Assembly (NCBI RefSeq): GCF_003027925.1 | Contig: NZ_PYPS01000014.1 | Location: 1 to 64,000 of the forward strand | DNA from: Micromonospora sp. RP3T | GTDB lineage: Bacteria > Actinomycetota > Actinomycetes > Mycobacteriales > Micromonosporaceae | Length of the DNA: 64,000 nt | Direction of reading: 5' to 3' | Shown here: positions 8,781-17,125 of the stretch, in pieces | Layout of the letters: each line of letters begins with the position of its first letter | Numbering within the stretch: the first letter of the stretch is position 1 | Position numbers and translations under genes: made by a program | Notes under the pieces: model-generated | What the model was told of the DNA's origin: nothing | Databases searched by the model: none | The model's input: only the letters and a program-made list of their open reading frames with translations

Positions 8781-8866
8781 GCAACACTCCTGACGCAACG
8801 CTTGCCTACCGGTCGCTCTGTGTCAGCATCGCACCAAGGGGCGCGGAACTTCCGGGGGGAAGGCTT

Positions 8867-11053
8867 TTGACGCTACGCGGGCGGTTGACGGTGGCCTTCC
8901 TCGTGGTGGTCCTCGGCCCCGTCCTGCTCGGCGCGTTCTTCGTCGGCGCCACCCTCAGCGCGGTCGACCGCAGCCGCGCCACCGAGCGGCTGGGCCTGGC
9001 CGCGGCCGGCGTGCGTACCTCGGTCGACGCGCTCTGCCAGCAACTGCGCGCGGCGGCCGACGCGGTCGCGCTGGTGGCCGACCCGGTCGCCCGGCCGCGC
9101 GCCGCCGACCAGGTGGTCGGCCGAGGGCTGGCCACCGCCGTCGTGATCGCCGACGCCGCCGGCCGGACCACCTACGCCACCGCCGGTGGGCCGCCCGGCC
9201 CCTGGCAGGACTGCGCCGGCGTGCCCACCGGCCGGGTGGGGGCGCTCGCCGTGCAGGTCCGGCTCCGCGACCCGGCCGGCGCCGACCTGGGCGCGGTCGC
9301 CGCCGCGCAGCCCGTCGACCCGGCCTTCGTGGCGCGGCTCGCGGCCGTGACCGGCGTCGACGTCACCCTCCTCGACGGCCCCGGGCAGATCACCCACACG
9401 ACCGAGGACCCGGGGGTACGCGCAGCGGTGCTGGCCGCCGCCGGCCAGGCGGTCGGGGACGGGGTGGCCGGGACCGGCGACGGGCGGTACGTGCGTCGGG
9501 TCGGGCCGTCCCCGGGGCAGCCGCTGCCGTTGGTGCTCTCGGTGCCGGCCCGGCGCCCACCCGTCCTGTTCGGCGCGCTGGCCGCGGCGGTGGCGCTGGC
9601 CGCGCTGCTGGCCGTGCTGGCCGCCTGGCGACTGGCCCGGGTGACGACCCGGCCCCTGGTCGAGCTGGCCGGCGCGGTGGACCGGGTGGCGCACGGCGAC
9701 CTGACCGCGCGGGTGCCGGTCCGCAGCCGCGACGAGATCGGGCGGCTGGCCGCCGCGTTCAACCGGATGATGCGCGAGACCGGCAGTTACGTGGCGGCGC
9801 TGACCAGCAGCCGGGACCAGCTCCGCAACCACCTCGTCGTGCTCGGCGACACGCTGGCCAGCACGCACGACCTGCAACGCATCCTGCGGGTGATCCTGGA
9901 CAGCGCGATCGCCGGGACCGGCGCGCGGGCCGGCGCGGTGCTGCTGCTCGACGGTCACGGCGTGCTGGTCGGCCAGTGCGTCGAAGGGCTGGCCGGGCGC
10001 TGGCCGACCGACGACCCGGCGGACCCGGCGACGCTGCGGGTGCCGGTCGGCACCGGCGTGGTGGGCGCGGTGGCCGCCACCGGCGAGCCGGTGCGGGGCC
10101 GCTGGACCGCGTCGGACCCGCCGACCGGGGAGCCGACCTGCGAGACGTACGTGGCGGTGCCGTTCGCCGCCCCCGACCCGCGCGGCCCGGAACGTCCCGG
10201 GCATCCGCCGGTGGACGGCGACCCGACCGCGCCGCCCAGCGCGGCGCTCGGCGTGCTGGCCCTCTACGACCGGCTCGGCGGGCACGAGTTCGACGACGAC
10301 GACCTGGTCACGCTGCGCACCTTCGCCGGGCACGCGGCGGTGGCGGTGGAGAACGTCCGGGTGCACGAGGAGGCGCAGCGGCTCTCCCTCACCGATCCGC
10401 TGACCGGGCTGTGGAACTACCGCTACCTGCGCGAGTCGATCCGGCGGGAGGTGGAACGGGCGAACCGGTTCGGCCGCATGCTCAGCGTGCTCGCGCTCGA
10501 CCTGGACCGCTTCAAGCACGTCAACGACACCTGGGGGCACGCCGCCGGGGACGCCGTGCTGGTCGAGTTCGCCCGCCGGGTACGCGGCGTGATCCGCGAG
10601 GTGGACCTGGCGTTCCGGCAGGGCGGCGAGGAGTTCGTGGTGCTGCTGCCGGAGACCGACGCCCGGGGCGCCACGATCGTCGCCGAGCGGCTCGGGGCGG
10701 TGGTACGGGACCAGCCGGTGCCGGTCGACGGTCACGGCGACGAGCCGCTGCGGGTGCCGGTGACCGTCTCCATCGGCATCGCCGTCTACCCGGACCACGC
10801 CGCCGGCGGCCAGCAGGTGCTCGATGCGGCCGACGACGCGCTGTACGCGGCCAAGGCGGCCGGGCGGGACGGCTACCGGATGGCCCCCACAGCCGTCGGA
10901 GATCCGGCTCGCACTCAGGAGATTCCGGTGGTGGCCGCCACCGTCAGCCCGCCCGACGGGCTGCCCCGGGCCGGCGCGGCGGACCCGACGGGCGCCGCGC
11001 AGGGCGGCGCGTCTTCCGGTCCTCACCCGCCGCGGCAGAGCCGTGGCCGATAG
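8867..11053 (+). CDS. Diguanylate cyclase with outside sensor, HAMP, GAF and GGDEF domains
   Basis: The protein has 728 residues from TTG 8867, which follows GGGGGAAGG. Transmembrane helix 1 is near residues 6-28 and an extracytoplasmic sensor follows. Helix 2 is near 233-256, then HAMP (about 258-310), GAF (about 335-505) and GGDEF (about 508-672). The active site reads GGEEF at 586-590 and is intact. An RxxD (REVD) lies exactly five residues before it, the c-di-GMP inhibitory I-site. It should make c-di-GMP and be feedback-inhibited. A disordered Pro/Gly tail ends the protein. Confidence 0.9.
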   Translation: MTLRGRLTVAFLVVVLGPVLLGAFFVGATLSAVDRSRATERLGLAAAGVRTSVDALCQQLRAAADAVALVADPVARPRAADQVVGRGLATAVVIADAAGRTTYATAGGPPGPWQDCAGVPTGRVGALAVQVRLRDPAGADLGAVAAAQPVDPAFVARLAAVTGVDVTLLDGPGQITHTTEDPGVRAAVLAAAGQAVGDGVAGTGDGRYVRRVGPSPGQPLPLVLSVPARRPPVLFGALAAAVALAALLAVLAAWRLARVTTRPLVELAGAVDRVAHGDLTARVPVRSRDEIGRLAAAFNRMMRETGSYVAALTSSRDQLRNHLVVLGDTLASTHDLQRILRVILDSAIAGTGARAGAVLLLDGHGVLVGQCVEGLAGRWPTDDPADPATLRVPVGTGVVGAVAATGEPVRGRWTASDPPTGEPTCETYVAVPFAAPDPRGPERPGHPPVDGDPTAPPSAALGVLALYDRLGGHEFDDDDLVTLRTFAGHAAVAVENVRVHEEAQRLSLTDPLTGLWNYRYLRESIRREVERANRFGRMLSVLALDLDRFKHVNDTWGHAAGDAVLVEFARRVRGVIREVDLAFRQGGEEFVVLLPETDARGATIVAERLGAVVRDQPVPVDGHGDEPLRVPVTVSIGIAVYPDHAAGGQQVLDAADDALYAAKAAGRDGYRMAPTAVGDPARTQEIPVVAATVSPPDGLPRAGAADPTGAAQGGASSGPHPPRQSRGR

Positions 11054-11062
11054 TCTCGCGGC

Positions 11063-12052
11063 ATGTCGGAGCACTCAGCGAACCCCTCAGCGACCCCCGG
11101 TCGCTCCCGTGCGGTCAAGGCCGTCATCCCGGCCGCCGGCCTGGCCACCCGGTTCCTGCCGGCCACCAAGGCGGTCCCGAAGGAGCTGTTGCCGGTCGTC
11201 GACCGGCCGGTTCTGCAGTACATCGTCGAGGAGGCCACCCAGGCCGGCGTCACCGACGTGCTGCTGATCACCGGGCGGGGCAAGACCTCGATGGTCGACC
11301 ACTTCGACCGGCGACCCGACCTGGAGGAACGGCTCGCCAAGAAGCCGGAGCTGCTGGCCGCCGTCAAGCGCACCGAGGAACTCGCCGCCGTCTACACCGT
11401 CCGCCAGCCGGAGCAGCTCGGCCTGGGCCACGCCGTCGGGTTCGCCGAGTCGCACGTCGGCGACGCCGCCTTCGCGGTGCTGCTCGGCGACGAGTTCGTC
11501 AAGCCCTCCGAGCCGCTGCTGCCGGCCATGCTGGAGCTCCAGGCCCGCACCGGCGGCGTGGTGCTCGCGTTCTTCGAGGTCGACCCGGCCGAGACCAGCC
11601 GCTACGGCATCGCCTCGGTCGAGCCGGCCGAATCGGAGTACGCCGACATCGCCGAGGTCGTCCGGGTCACCGGCATGGTGGAGAAGCCCAGCCCGGAGGA
11701 CGCCCCCAGCAACCTGGCCGTCCTGGGCCGGTACGTGCTGCCGGGGCGGATCTTCGACGCGATCCGGCGGACGAAGCCGGGCAGCGGCGGGGAGATCCAA
11801 CTGACCGACGCGATGGAGCTGCTGCGCACCGAGGGGGTGCCGGTGCACGCCATCGTCTACCGGGGCACCCGCTACGACACCGGCATGCCGCTCGGCTACC
11901 TCCAGACCGTGGTACAGATCGCCGCCGAGCGGGAGGACATCGGCACCGAGTTCCGCAAGTGGCTCGCGGAGTTCGTCAACAACGGCGACGAGACCGTCAC
12001 CGACGCGGTCCTGGGCGGGCTGCGCAACGCGTCCGGCGGTGCCGATACATGA
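11063..12052 (+). CDS. galU: UTP--glucose-1-phosphate uridylyltransferase
   Basis: The 329-residue enzyme makes UDP-glucose from UTP and glucose-1-phosphate. The nucleotide-binding signature AAGLATRFLPATKAVPKELLPV is complete, and LGDEF and GMVEKPSPEDAPSNLAVLGRY are typical of bacterial GalU. ATG 11063 lies six bases after TAGTCT (11051-11056), so the message is probably leaderless. Its stop overlaps the start of the downstream MoeA-like gene (ATGA), placing galU at the head of the glp-sepX locus. Confidence 0.95.
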   Translation: MSEHSANPSATPGRSRAVKAVIPAAGLATRFLPATKAVPKELLPVVDRPVLQYIVEEATQAGVTDVLLITGRGKTSMVDHFDRRPDLEERLAKKPELLAAVKRTEELAAVYTVRQPEQLGLGHAVGFAESHVGDAAFAVLLGDEFVKPSEPLLPAMLELQARTGGVVLAFFEVDPAETSRYGIASVEPAESEYADIAEVVRVTGMVEKPSPEDAPSNLAVLGRYVLPGRIFDAIRRTKPGSGGEIQLTDAMELLRTEGVPVHAIVYRGTRYDTGMPLGYLQTVVQIAAEREDIGTEFRKWLAEFVNNGDETVTDAVLGGLRNASGGADT

Positions 12053-13362
12053 CCGCGACGGCCGACGCCGAGGCGGCCGCGAACGAGTTGACGCCGCTCG
12101 CCGACTACCTGGGCAGCGTGCTGCGCAGGTTACGCGCGCTGCCTCCGCTCGACCTCGACCTGACCCAGGCGTACGGCAACGTGCTCGCCGAGGACGTGGT
12201 CGCCCCGCACTCGTTCCCCGCCTTCGACCAGGCGGCGGTGGACGGGTACGCCGCGCGCTGGGAGGACATCTCCGGAGGGAGCCGGGGGCCGGGCTACGTC
12301 CCGGCCCCCTCCGGTATCCGCGGCGGGCGCAGCATCCGGCTCAACGTGGTCGGTGACCTGGGCGCGGCGAGCTGGCGGCCGGTCCGGCTCACCCCCGGCG
12401 CCTGCTTCTCGGTGGCCGCCGGCGCGCCGCTGCCGGTGGGCGCCGACGTGGTGGTGCCGGTGGAGTGGACCGACCAGGGCATGGCCGCCGTGGAGATCTT
12501 CCGCGCGCCCAAGCGCGGGTACGGCCTGCGCCGCGCCGGTGAGGAACTCGTCGCCGGCACGCTGCTCGCCCGCGCCGGCGCGTACGTCTCACCGGCCCTG
12601 GTCGCGGTGTTCGCCGCCACCGGCATCGGGCACGTGGTGGTGCGACCCAGCCCCCGGGTGGTCATCGTGGCCACCGGCGACGAACTCGTCGACGTGGGGC
12701 GGGGCAGCCAGCCCGGCCAGGTGGTGGACACCAACTCGCACGCGTTGACCGCGGCGGCGGCCGAGGCGGGCGGGCTCGCGTACCGGGTCGGGATCTGCGA
12801 CGACGACCCGGAGGCGCTGCGCGGCCTGCTGGAGGACCAGACGCTGCGGGCCGACCTGATCATCACCACCGGCGGCACCGGCACCGGGCCGGGCGACATG
12901 GTCCGCCGCATCCTGTCCCGCCGCGACGGCGGCCGGGCCGGGCCGGTGGCCTTCACAGAGGTGGCCCTCTATCCCGGCACGGCGCTCGGGTTCGGTACGG
13001 TCGGCGCCGAGGAGGTGCCGGTGGTGTGTCTTCCCGGTGAGCCCGGCGCGGCGCTGATCGGTTTCGAGGTGCTGGCCCGCCCGGCCATCCAACTGCTGGC
13101 CGGCGCTGAGCCGGTGTTCCGGCCCAGCGTGCGCGCGCACCTGCTGGAGACCGTCTCGTCGCCGGGCGGGCTGCGCGAGTTCCGCCCCGCGCACGTGGCC
13201 GAACGGCGCGGTGGCGGCTACACCGTGCAGCCGCTGGCCGGTGGGCCGTACACACTCTCCGGCCTGGCCGAGGCGAACGGCCTGCTGGTGCTCGGCGAGC
13301 GGGTCACCACCGCCGCCGCCGGCTCCACCGTGGACGTGCTGCTGCTGGACCGACGCCGGTGA
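12049..13362 (+). CDS. glp: Gephyrin-like molybdotransferase Glp (MoeA family)
   Basis: The 437-residue protein has MoeA architecture: FPAFDQAAVDGYA near residue 62, AGAPLPVGADVVVPVEWT, the MPT-binding domain with TTGGTGTGPGD, and a C-terminal beta domain. Ordinary MoeA inserts molybdenum into molybdopterin. In actinobacteria the copy lying between galU and sepX/glpR has been described as Glp, a gephyrin-like protein that binds the membrane receptor GlpR and acts at the divisome. The gene order here fits that exactly. It may also keep catalytic activity, since the active-site region looks intact. Translational coupling (ATGA) links it to galU. Confidence 0.85.
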   Translation: MTATADAEAAANELTPLADYLGSVLRRLRALPPLDLDLTQAYGNVLAEDVVAPHSFPAFDQAAVDGYAARWEDISGGSRGPGYVPAPSGIRGGRSIRLNVVGDLGAASWRPVRLTPGACFSVAAGAPLPVGADVVVPVEWTDQGMAAVEIFRAPKRGYGLRRAGEELVAGTLLARAGAYVSPALVAVFAATGIGHVVVRPSPRVVIVATGDELVDVGRGSQPGQVVDTNSHALTAAAAEAGGLAYRVGICDDDPEALRGLLEDQTLRADLIITTGGTGTGPGDMVRRILSRRDGGRAGPVAFTEVALYPGTALGFGTVGAEEVPVVCLPGEPGAALIGFEVLARPAIQLLAGAEPVFRPSVRAHLLETVSSPGGLREFRPAHVAERRGGGYTVQPLAGGPYTLSGLAEANGLLVLGERVTTAAAGSTVDVLLLDRRR

Positions 13363-14000
13363 TGTTCCGGAGGGCGCCGGGGTGGCCGGCGGTGCTGGTG
13401 GACGGTCCGGTGGTGCTGCGGCCGTACCGGCGTTCCGACGCGGTGACCTGGTCGGCGATCCGGCGCGCCAACCGGGAGTGGCTGGCCCCGTGGGAGTCGC
13501 ACGTGCCGGGCGGTTGGGACGCGACGAACTCGCCGGCCGCGTTCCGCCTGGTCCACGCCGACCAGCGGAGGTCGGCGCGGACCGGGGACGGCATGCCGTT
13601 CGCGGTCTGCCTGCGCGAGGACGGGCAGGAGCGACTAGTCGGCCACCTCAACGTGGGCAGCATCGTGCGGCGGGCGTTCTGCTCCGGGTACGTGGGCTAC
13701 TGGGTGGACTCCCGGGTGGCCGGGCGGGGTGTGATCCCGACCGCTGTCGCGCTCGCCGTGGACCACGCGTTCGGCCCCGGTGGGCTGCACCGGATCGAGG
13801 TGAACATCCGGCCGGAGAACGTCCCGTCCCGGCGGGTGGTGGAGAAGCTCGGCTTCCGTGAGGAGGCCTACCACGTGCGGTACATGCACATCGACGGCGC
13901 CTGGCGGGACCACATCGGATACGCGATGACCGGCGAGGAAGTGGCCGCCGAGGGTGGTCTGTTGGCGCGGTGGCACCGCGTACGTGACAGCCGGCGCTGA
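13359..14000 (+). CDS. GNAT N-acetyltransferase (RimJ/RimL type)
   Basis: The roughly 213-residue protein starts at GTG 13359 or the adjacent ATG 13362; the GTGA overlaps the stop of glp. It has the RimJ/RimL layout: VLRPYRRSDAVTWS, CSGYVGYWVDSRVAGRGVIPTAVALAVDHAF (acetyl-CoA binding) and GLHRIEVNIRPENVPSRRVVEKLGF. This type acetylates protein N-termini or small amines. The same gene sits between MoeA/Glp and SepX in several actinobacteria, but its target is not known. Confidence 0.88.
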   Translation: MMFRRAPGWPAVLVDGPVVLRPYRRSDAVTWSAIRRANREWLAPWESHVPGGWDATNSPAAFRLVHADQRRSARTGDGMPFAVCLREDGQERLVGHLNVGSIVRRAFCSGYVGYWVDSRVAGRGVIPTAVALAVDHAFGPGGLHRIEVNIRPENVPSRRVVEKLGFREEAYHVRYMHIDGAWRDHIGYAMTGEEVAAEGGLLARWHRVRDSRR

Positions 14001-14184
14001 GCCGTTCCGGCCGTGACGCCCGGCGCGGCGCACGGTGAAGCGGGTCGGCGGCCCGTAACCTCAAGTAACTGCAAGCTGTGGCAAGCGCTGCCGGCCCGCA
14101 CGATGTGCGCCGTTAACGAGAGTCGACGGAAGAAGTTGCGGCCGTGTGGCGCTCGCCCCGAACTTGGTGACGGGAGGGGTGAGG

Positions 14185-14961
14185 GTGCCGACGTCGGTGC
14201 TCCTCGCCGTCCTCGCCGCCGCCGGTCTGCTCGCCCTCGCTCCGGCGCTGGTCCGCCGGTACGACGCCACCGAGCGGCTGGTGGCGGAGCGGGCGCAGTC
14301 GACGGCGCGGGTGCTTCAGCGCCAGCGTCGTCGCCGCACCGTGCCCGGACGCCAGCCTGTGCACCCGCCCCGCGCGCTCGTTGTCACCTTGAGTGAAGAC
14401 TCCGACACGGGCGGTCTGGCCCGCCCGGTCTCCGCGCCTCCCGTCCGGCGGCGCTCCGGCCGGCTCCGACCCGTCTCGGCGGTCCCCGCGCAGTCCCGCC
14501 GACGGCACTCCCCCCGCCGACGGCACACCCCGGCCGTCTACCGCCGGCGCCGGGTGCTCGCCGCGCTGCTGCTGCTCAACCTGGTCGAACTGGTCGGCGT
14601 GATGCTGGTCGGGCCCGGGTTCTGGATCAGCGTCTCGGTCACCGGCGCGCTGCTCGTCGCGTACGTCGTACACCTGCGGCAGCGGGCCCTCGCCGAACGC
14701 CGGCGGCGGCGCGCGGACGCCCGGGAAGCGGCCTGGCTGGCCGCCCGCCAGGCCGAGGTGCGCCGCGAACAGGCCCGGCGCGCGGCGGCCCGGCGGGAGG
14801 CGCAGCGCCGGCTGGCCGCCCAGCGGGAGGCGGTCCGGCGCACCGCGATGGGCCTGGACCGGCCGGCGGACCTGCCGCCGGCCGCGAGCGGAGGTTCGGT
14901 GTCCTACCGGCGGGCGGGCGGCCTGCGCGGTCGCCCCTACCAGTCCGGCCGGGGCGCCTGA
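14185..14961 (+). CDS. sepX: Divisome membrane protein SepX/GlpR
   Basis: The 258-residue protein has one transmembrane helix at the very N-terminus (SVLLAVLAAAGLLALAPALV) and a basic, proline-rich linker. A helical hairpin of two further membrane segments follows near 133-176, and then an Ala/Arg-rich coiled coil (AWLAARQAEVRREQARRAAA). Topology and position downstream of glp match SepX of Streptomyces and GlpR of Corynebacterium, which help organise the division septum and bind Glp. GTG 14185 is chosen since GGGAGG lies seven bases upstream; GTG 14179 and 14146 are alternatives. Confidence 0.8.
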   Translation: MPTSVLLAVLAAAGLLALAPALVRRYDATERLVAERAQSTARVLQRQRRRRTVPGRQPVHPPRALVVTLSEDSDTGGLARPVSAPPVRRRSGRLRPVSAVPAQSRRRHSPRRRHTPAVYRRRRVLAALLLLNLVELVGVMLVGPGFWISVSVTGALLVAYVVHLRQRALAERRRRRADAREAAWLAARQAEVRREQARRAAARREAQRRLAAQREAVRRTAMGLDRPADLPPAASGGSVSYRRAGGLRGRPYQSGRGA

Positions 14962-14983
14962 CCGCTTGTTCCCCTGGTTTTGC

Positions 14984-15031
14984 GATCTTGGAGGATTTGG
15001 GCCCCTCCGGGGGCCGTTTCCTTCCAAGATC
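14984..15031. repeat. GATCTTGG...CCAAGATC hairpin, copy 1
   Basis: The ends GATCTTGGAGGA (14984-14995) and TCCTTCCAAGATC (15019-15031 region) pair with one bulge. The centre GGCCCC-TCCG-GGGGCC (15000-15015) forms a strong inner stem. It follows the sepX stop by 22 bases and may terminate that operon. A second element with the same ends lies at 22040-22087, so this looks like a dispersed repeat family. Confidence 0.75.
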
Positions 15032-15135
15032 TCGGCGGCGGCGGGGTGGTTCGCGTGGTGGGGGCGTGACCTGTTAGCCTTGTGCCGGCCCGCCCGGTGC
15101 AAGCCGGGTGGGACCGACGCTGGTTCGCCAGCGGA

Positions 15136-15209
15136 GGGGCTGTGGCGCAGACTGGTAGCGCACCTCGTTCGCATCGAGGGGGTCAGGGGTTCAAATCCCC
15201 TCAGCTCCA
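15136..15209 (+). tRNA. tRNA-Ala (anticodon CGC)
   Basis: The cloverleaf is complete: acceptor GGGGCTG with CAGCTCC (one G-U pair), D stem GCGC/GCGC, anticodon stem CCTCG/CGAGG with loop TTCGCAT giving CGC, variable loop GGGTC and T arm AGGGG-TTCAAAT-CCCCT. The discriminator base is A15209. CCA is not encoded. It reads GCG alanine codons. Confidence 0.95.
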
Positions 15210-15217
15210 CCCATTTC

Positions 15218-15249
15218 AAAAGCCGTTCCCCCTGGTGGGAACGGCTTTT
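15218..15249 (+). terminator. Rho-independent terminator of tRNA-Ala
   Basis: A perfect 13-base stem AAAAGCCGTTCCC (15218-15230) pairs with GGGAACGGCTTTT (15237-15249) around a six-base loop. It ends in four T residues just downstream of the tRNA. Confidence 0.9.
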
Positions 15250-15440
15250 CTCGTGTACGGCAGCGGAGCCCAGGTCCGGGCGGTATGAAGCCGTACGAAC
15301 ATGTCGACATTGACCGCCGTCCCGGGGCGGGGTTCGATTCGTCGGCATCGCGGAGCCACGATTCGAGGTGGCCGCCGCGGCAGCGTTGGGTAGCGGGCTG
15401 GCATCATCGCGCTAGGTAGTGGCTACCGGAAGGAGACGGC

Positions 15441-16238
15441 GTGTCCTACTGGGAAGACCTGCTTGGTCACGCGTTCGGACTGATGCTCGGCCGACCGCTG
15501 GCGGAGTTCGACGCGGCGGGGACGTACGCGGTCTTCCACTACGACGACGAGACCGCTGGCGAGATACTCGAGGACCTTGATCCCGCAGAACTCGTCGCCG
15601 ACGTCAACGGGAGGTCGGGCGACAACGGCGGTGAGTGGCTCTACCCGGGCCGCTGGGTGCCCGACCTGGCCAGGTCGGCGTTCATCGCCACACATGTGCG
15701 GCCCGCCGCGCTCCAGCCGCTGCTCACCGTCACGACGGATGACGGCCGGGCGATGGTGTGGGGCAGGAGCATCGGCAGGGCGCTACAGGCTGGCTCGCTG
15801 AGTCTCGACGAACTCAGCCCCGACGGCTACCGGCGGTATCCCCATCTGCTCCTGCGGCCGCGGACGGACGGCTCGCTGCTGGACGCGATGCGGACGGCGA
15901 CGTGGACGATGAGCGCTCCAGCCGGTCTGTGCGACATCGGCGACAGCCTCGTACGACATGGGTACGTCGAGCCCGATGTCAGTGTGGTCGATCCTCGCTG
16001 GGAACCGGCCCTGGACCAGGTCGGCGACGATGCGCTGCGACGGCACCTTCGCGGACTGTGCCTCCAGGATCGCTGGGCACGTAGTACCGGCGCGTACTAC
16101 CTCGGCCCCGGTGAATGCCCGGACGATTTTCGGCCGATCGCCGACTTGCCGGGCAGCAAGGTAATCGCTGGCTGGGAGTTCGGTGAGGGCCAAGGTGCCA
16201 CGGTCGTCATGCTCCTGAGTGAGCCTTCTCCAGGCTGA
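15441..16238 (+). CDS. Uncharacterised 265-residue protein, accessory region
   Basis: GTG 15441 follows AAGGAG with five bases between. The protein is acidic and soluble, rich in Trp and Asp, with no signal peptide, membrane helix or recognised catalytic motif. Landmarks are YAVFHYDDETAGEILEDLDP, the central HLLLRPRTDGSLLDAMRTATWTM and a C-terminal PIADLPGSKVIAGWEFGEG. The base composition appears lower in GC than its neighbours. It sits just after tRNA-Ala, a common island insertion point. I do not recognise the family. Confidence 0.6.
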   Translation: MSYWEDLLGHAFGLMLGRPLAEFDAAGTYAVFHYDDETAGEILEDLDPAELVADVNGRSGDNGGEWLYPGRWVPDLARSAFIATHVRPAALQPLLTVTTDDGRAMVWGRSIGRALQAGSLSLDELSPDGYRRYPHLLLRPRTDGSLLDAMRTATWTMSAPAGLCDIGDSLVRHGYVEPDVSVVDPRWEPALDQVGDDALRRHLRGLCLQDRWARSTGAYYLGPGECPDDFRPIADLPGSKVIAGWEFGEGQGATVVMLLSEPSPG

Positions 16239-16264
16239 TCGTGCGGCTCAGGGGTGGACTGACG

Positions 16265-16563
16265 ATGACCGCGCCGTTTCTGTCCCTGGCCCAGATCGGC
16301 AATCGGCTGATTGTCACCGCCCGGTGGATTCTCCGCGACCACCGGCCCGGCCCGACGGTCGCTGCCCGATCTGCCGGACGGCGGCGTGCGCGGTGGCCGC
16401 TGCCGCCCGCGACGTTCTCCGCGCGGCCGGAAAAGTGCAGTTCTGGAGTACGGGGCCACCCGATCGGGGCGATCCCCGGCGGGCCGATCGACCTCGGACG
16501 CCCCCATTCGACCCGTGCGCCGCCGGTTCGCGTCGAAAGGCCACGGTGCGCCTTTGCCATTGA
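16265..16563 (+). pseudogene. Frameshifted small CxxC zinc-binding protein gene
   Basis: From ATG 16265 the reading frame gives MTAPFLSLAQIGNRLIVTAR and then WILRDHRPGP. At about 16353 the sense continues one frame over as DGRCPICRTAACAVAAAARDVLRAAGK. Joined, HRPGPDGRCPIC...C...A..VL resembles short zinc-ribbon-like proteins that I recall from Micromonospora. A single missing G in the CCCGACGG stretch explains the break. It could be a true pseudogene or a sequencing error. The part after AAGK to the stop at 16561-16563 may not belong to the original gene. Confidence 0.4.
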
Positions 16564-16741
16564 TGCCGATGGCAGGCAGTAAACCGAGGTGGGTGGCGAA
16601 GTCGCCGCAGACAGTCAGAGTGCTGATTTCGCGTCACCCCGCTGCCTGCGACAACCACACCACATCGTTCATCGGGTCGTCCGACTAGACGACGCGTGGG
16701 GGTGCCGTGGTGGCTTTCCGCGCGTCATCCGCCGGTTCGGA

Positions 16742-17125
16742 TCAGGTCTTGTCCCGCTGCTCCCCACCGACAATCGCCGTGCAGCAGCCGGGGTTCGCCC
16801 AACCTTGCGCGGTGAGATTCCAGACGATCGTCGTGTTCTCCGGGAAGTCGTAGTTACAGGTCTTGGAGGTGCCGGCGCCGTTGCTGTTCACGCACTGGCC
16901 GCTGCGGCTGCCCACCTGCCAGAAGGCGATCGCGGCCCGCCCGTCGCTCTCGTCGTCCCACACCGTGAACTTGTCGCCGTAGCTGGTGAAGTTCGCGTGC
17001 GCGATCCGGTTCGGCCAGATTCCGTAGATGGTGTCGCCGGAGTCGGCGAGTGCGGGGGTCGCGGATGCGGCAACAAGTGCCACCACCGCAGTGGCGGTGA
17101 ATCCGATCCTTCGGGCTAGCTTCAT
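16742..17125 (-). CDS. Small secreted protein
   Basis: The 127-residue protein has a clear Sec signal peptide (MKLARRIG, hydrophobic core, then ATPALA as the cleavage region). The mature chain of about 100 residues has four cysteines (SGQCVNSN, SKTCNYD, NPGCCTA), two of them adjacent, so disulfides are likely outside the cell. It contains several aromatic residues and no known catalytic motif. ATG 17125 follows GGAG with seven bases between; an in-frame ATG at 17152 would precede the signal peptide. Function unknown. Confidence 0.65.
   Translation of the reverse strand: MKLARRIGFTATAVVALVAASATPALADSGDTIYGIWPNRIAHANFTSYGDKFTVWDDESDGRAAIAFWQVGSRSGQCVNSNGAGTSKTCNYDFPENTTIVWNLTAQGWANPGCCTAIVGGEQRDKT

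Noticed and set aside
9976..13362. A very long plus-strand open frame running into glp from within the cyclase gene
   Set aside because: The first part is an Arg/Gly-rich shadow of the cyclase and galU in another frame; only the part from 12049 is MoeA-like.
16311..16688. Open frame in the gap after the orphan protein
   Set aside because: No ribosome site, poor composition, overlaps the frameshifted small gene which explains the region better.
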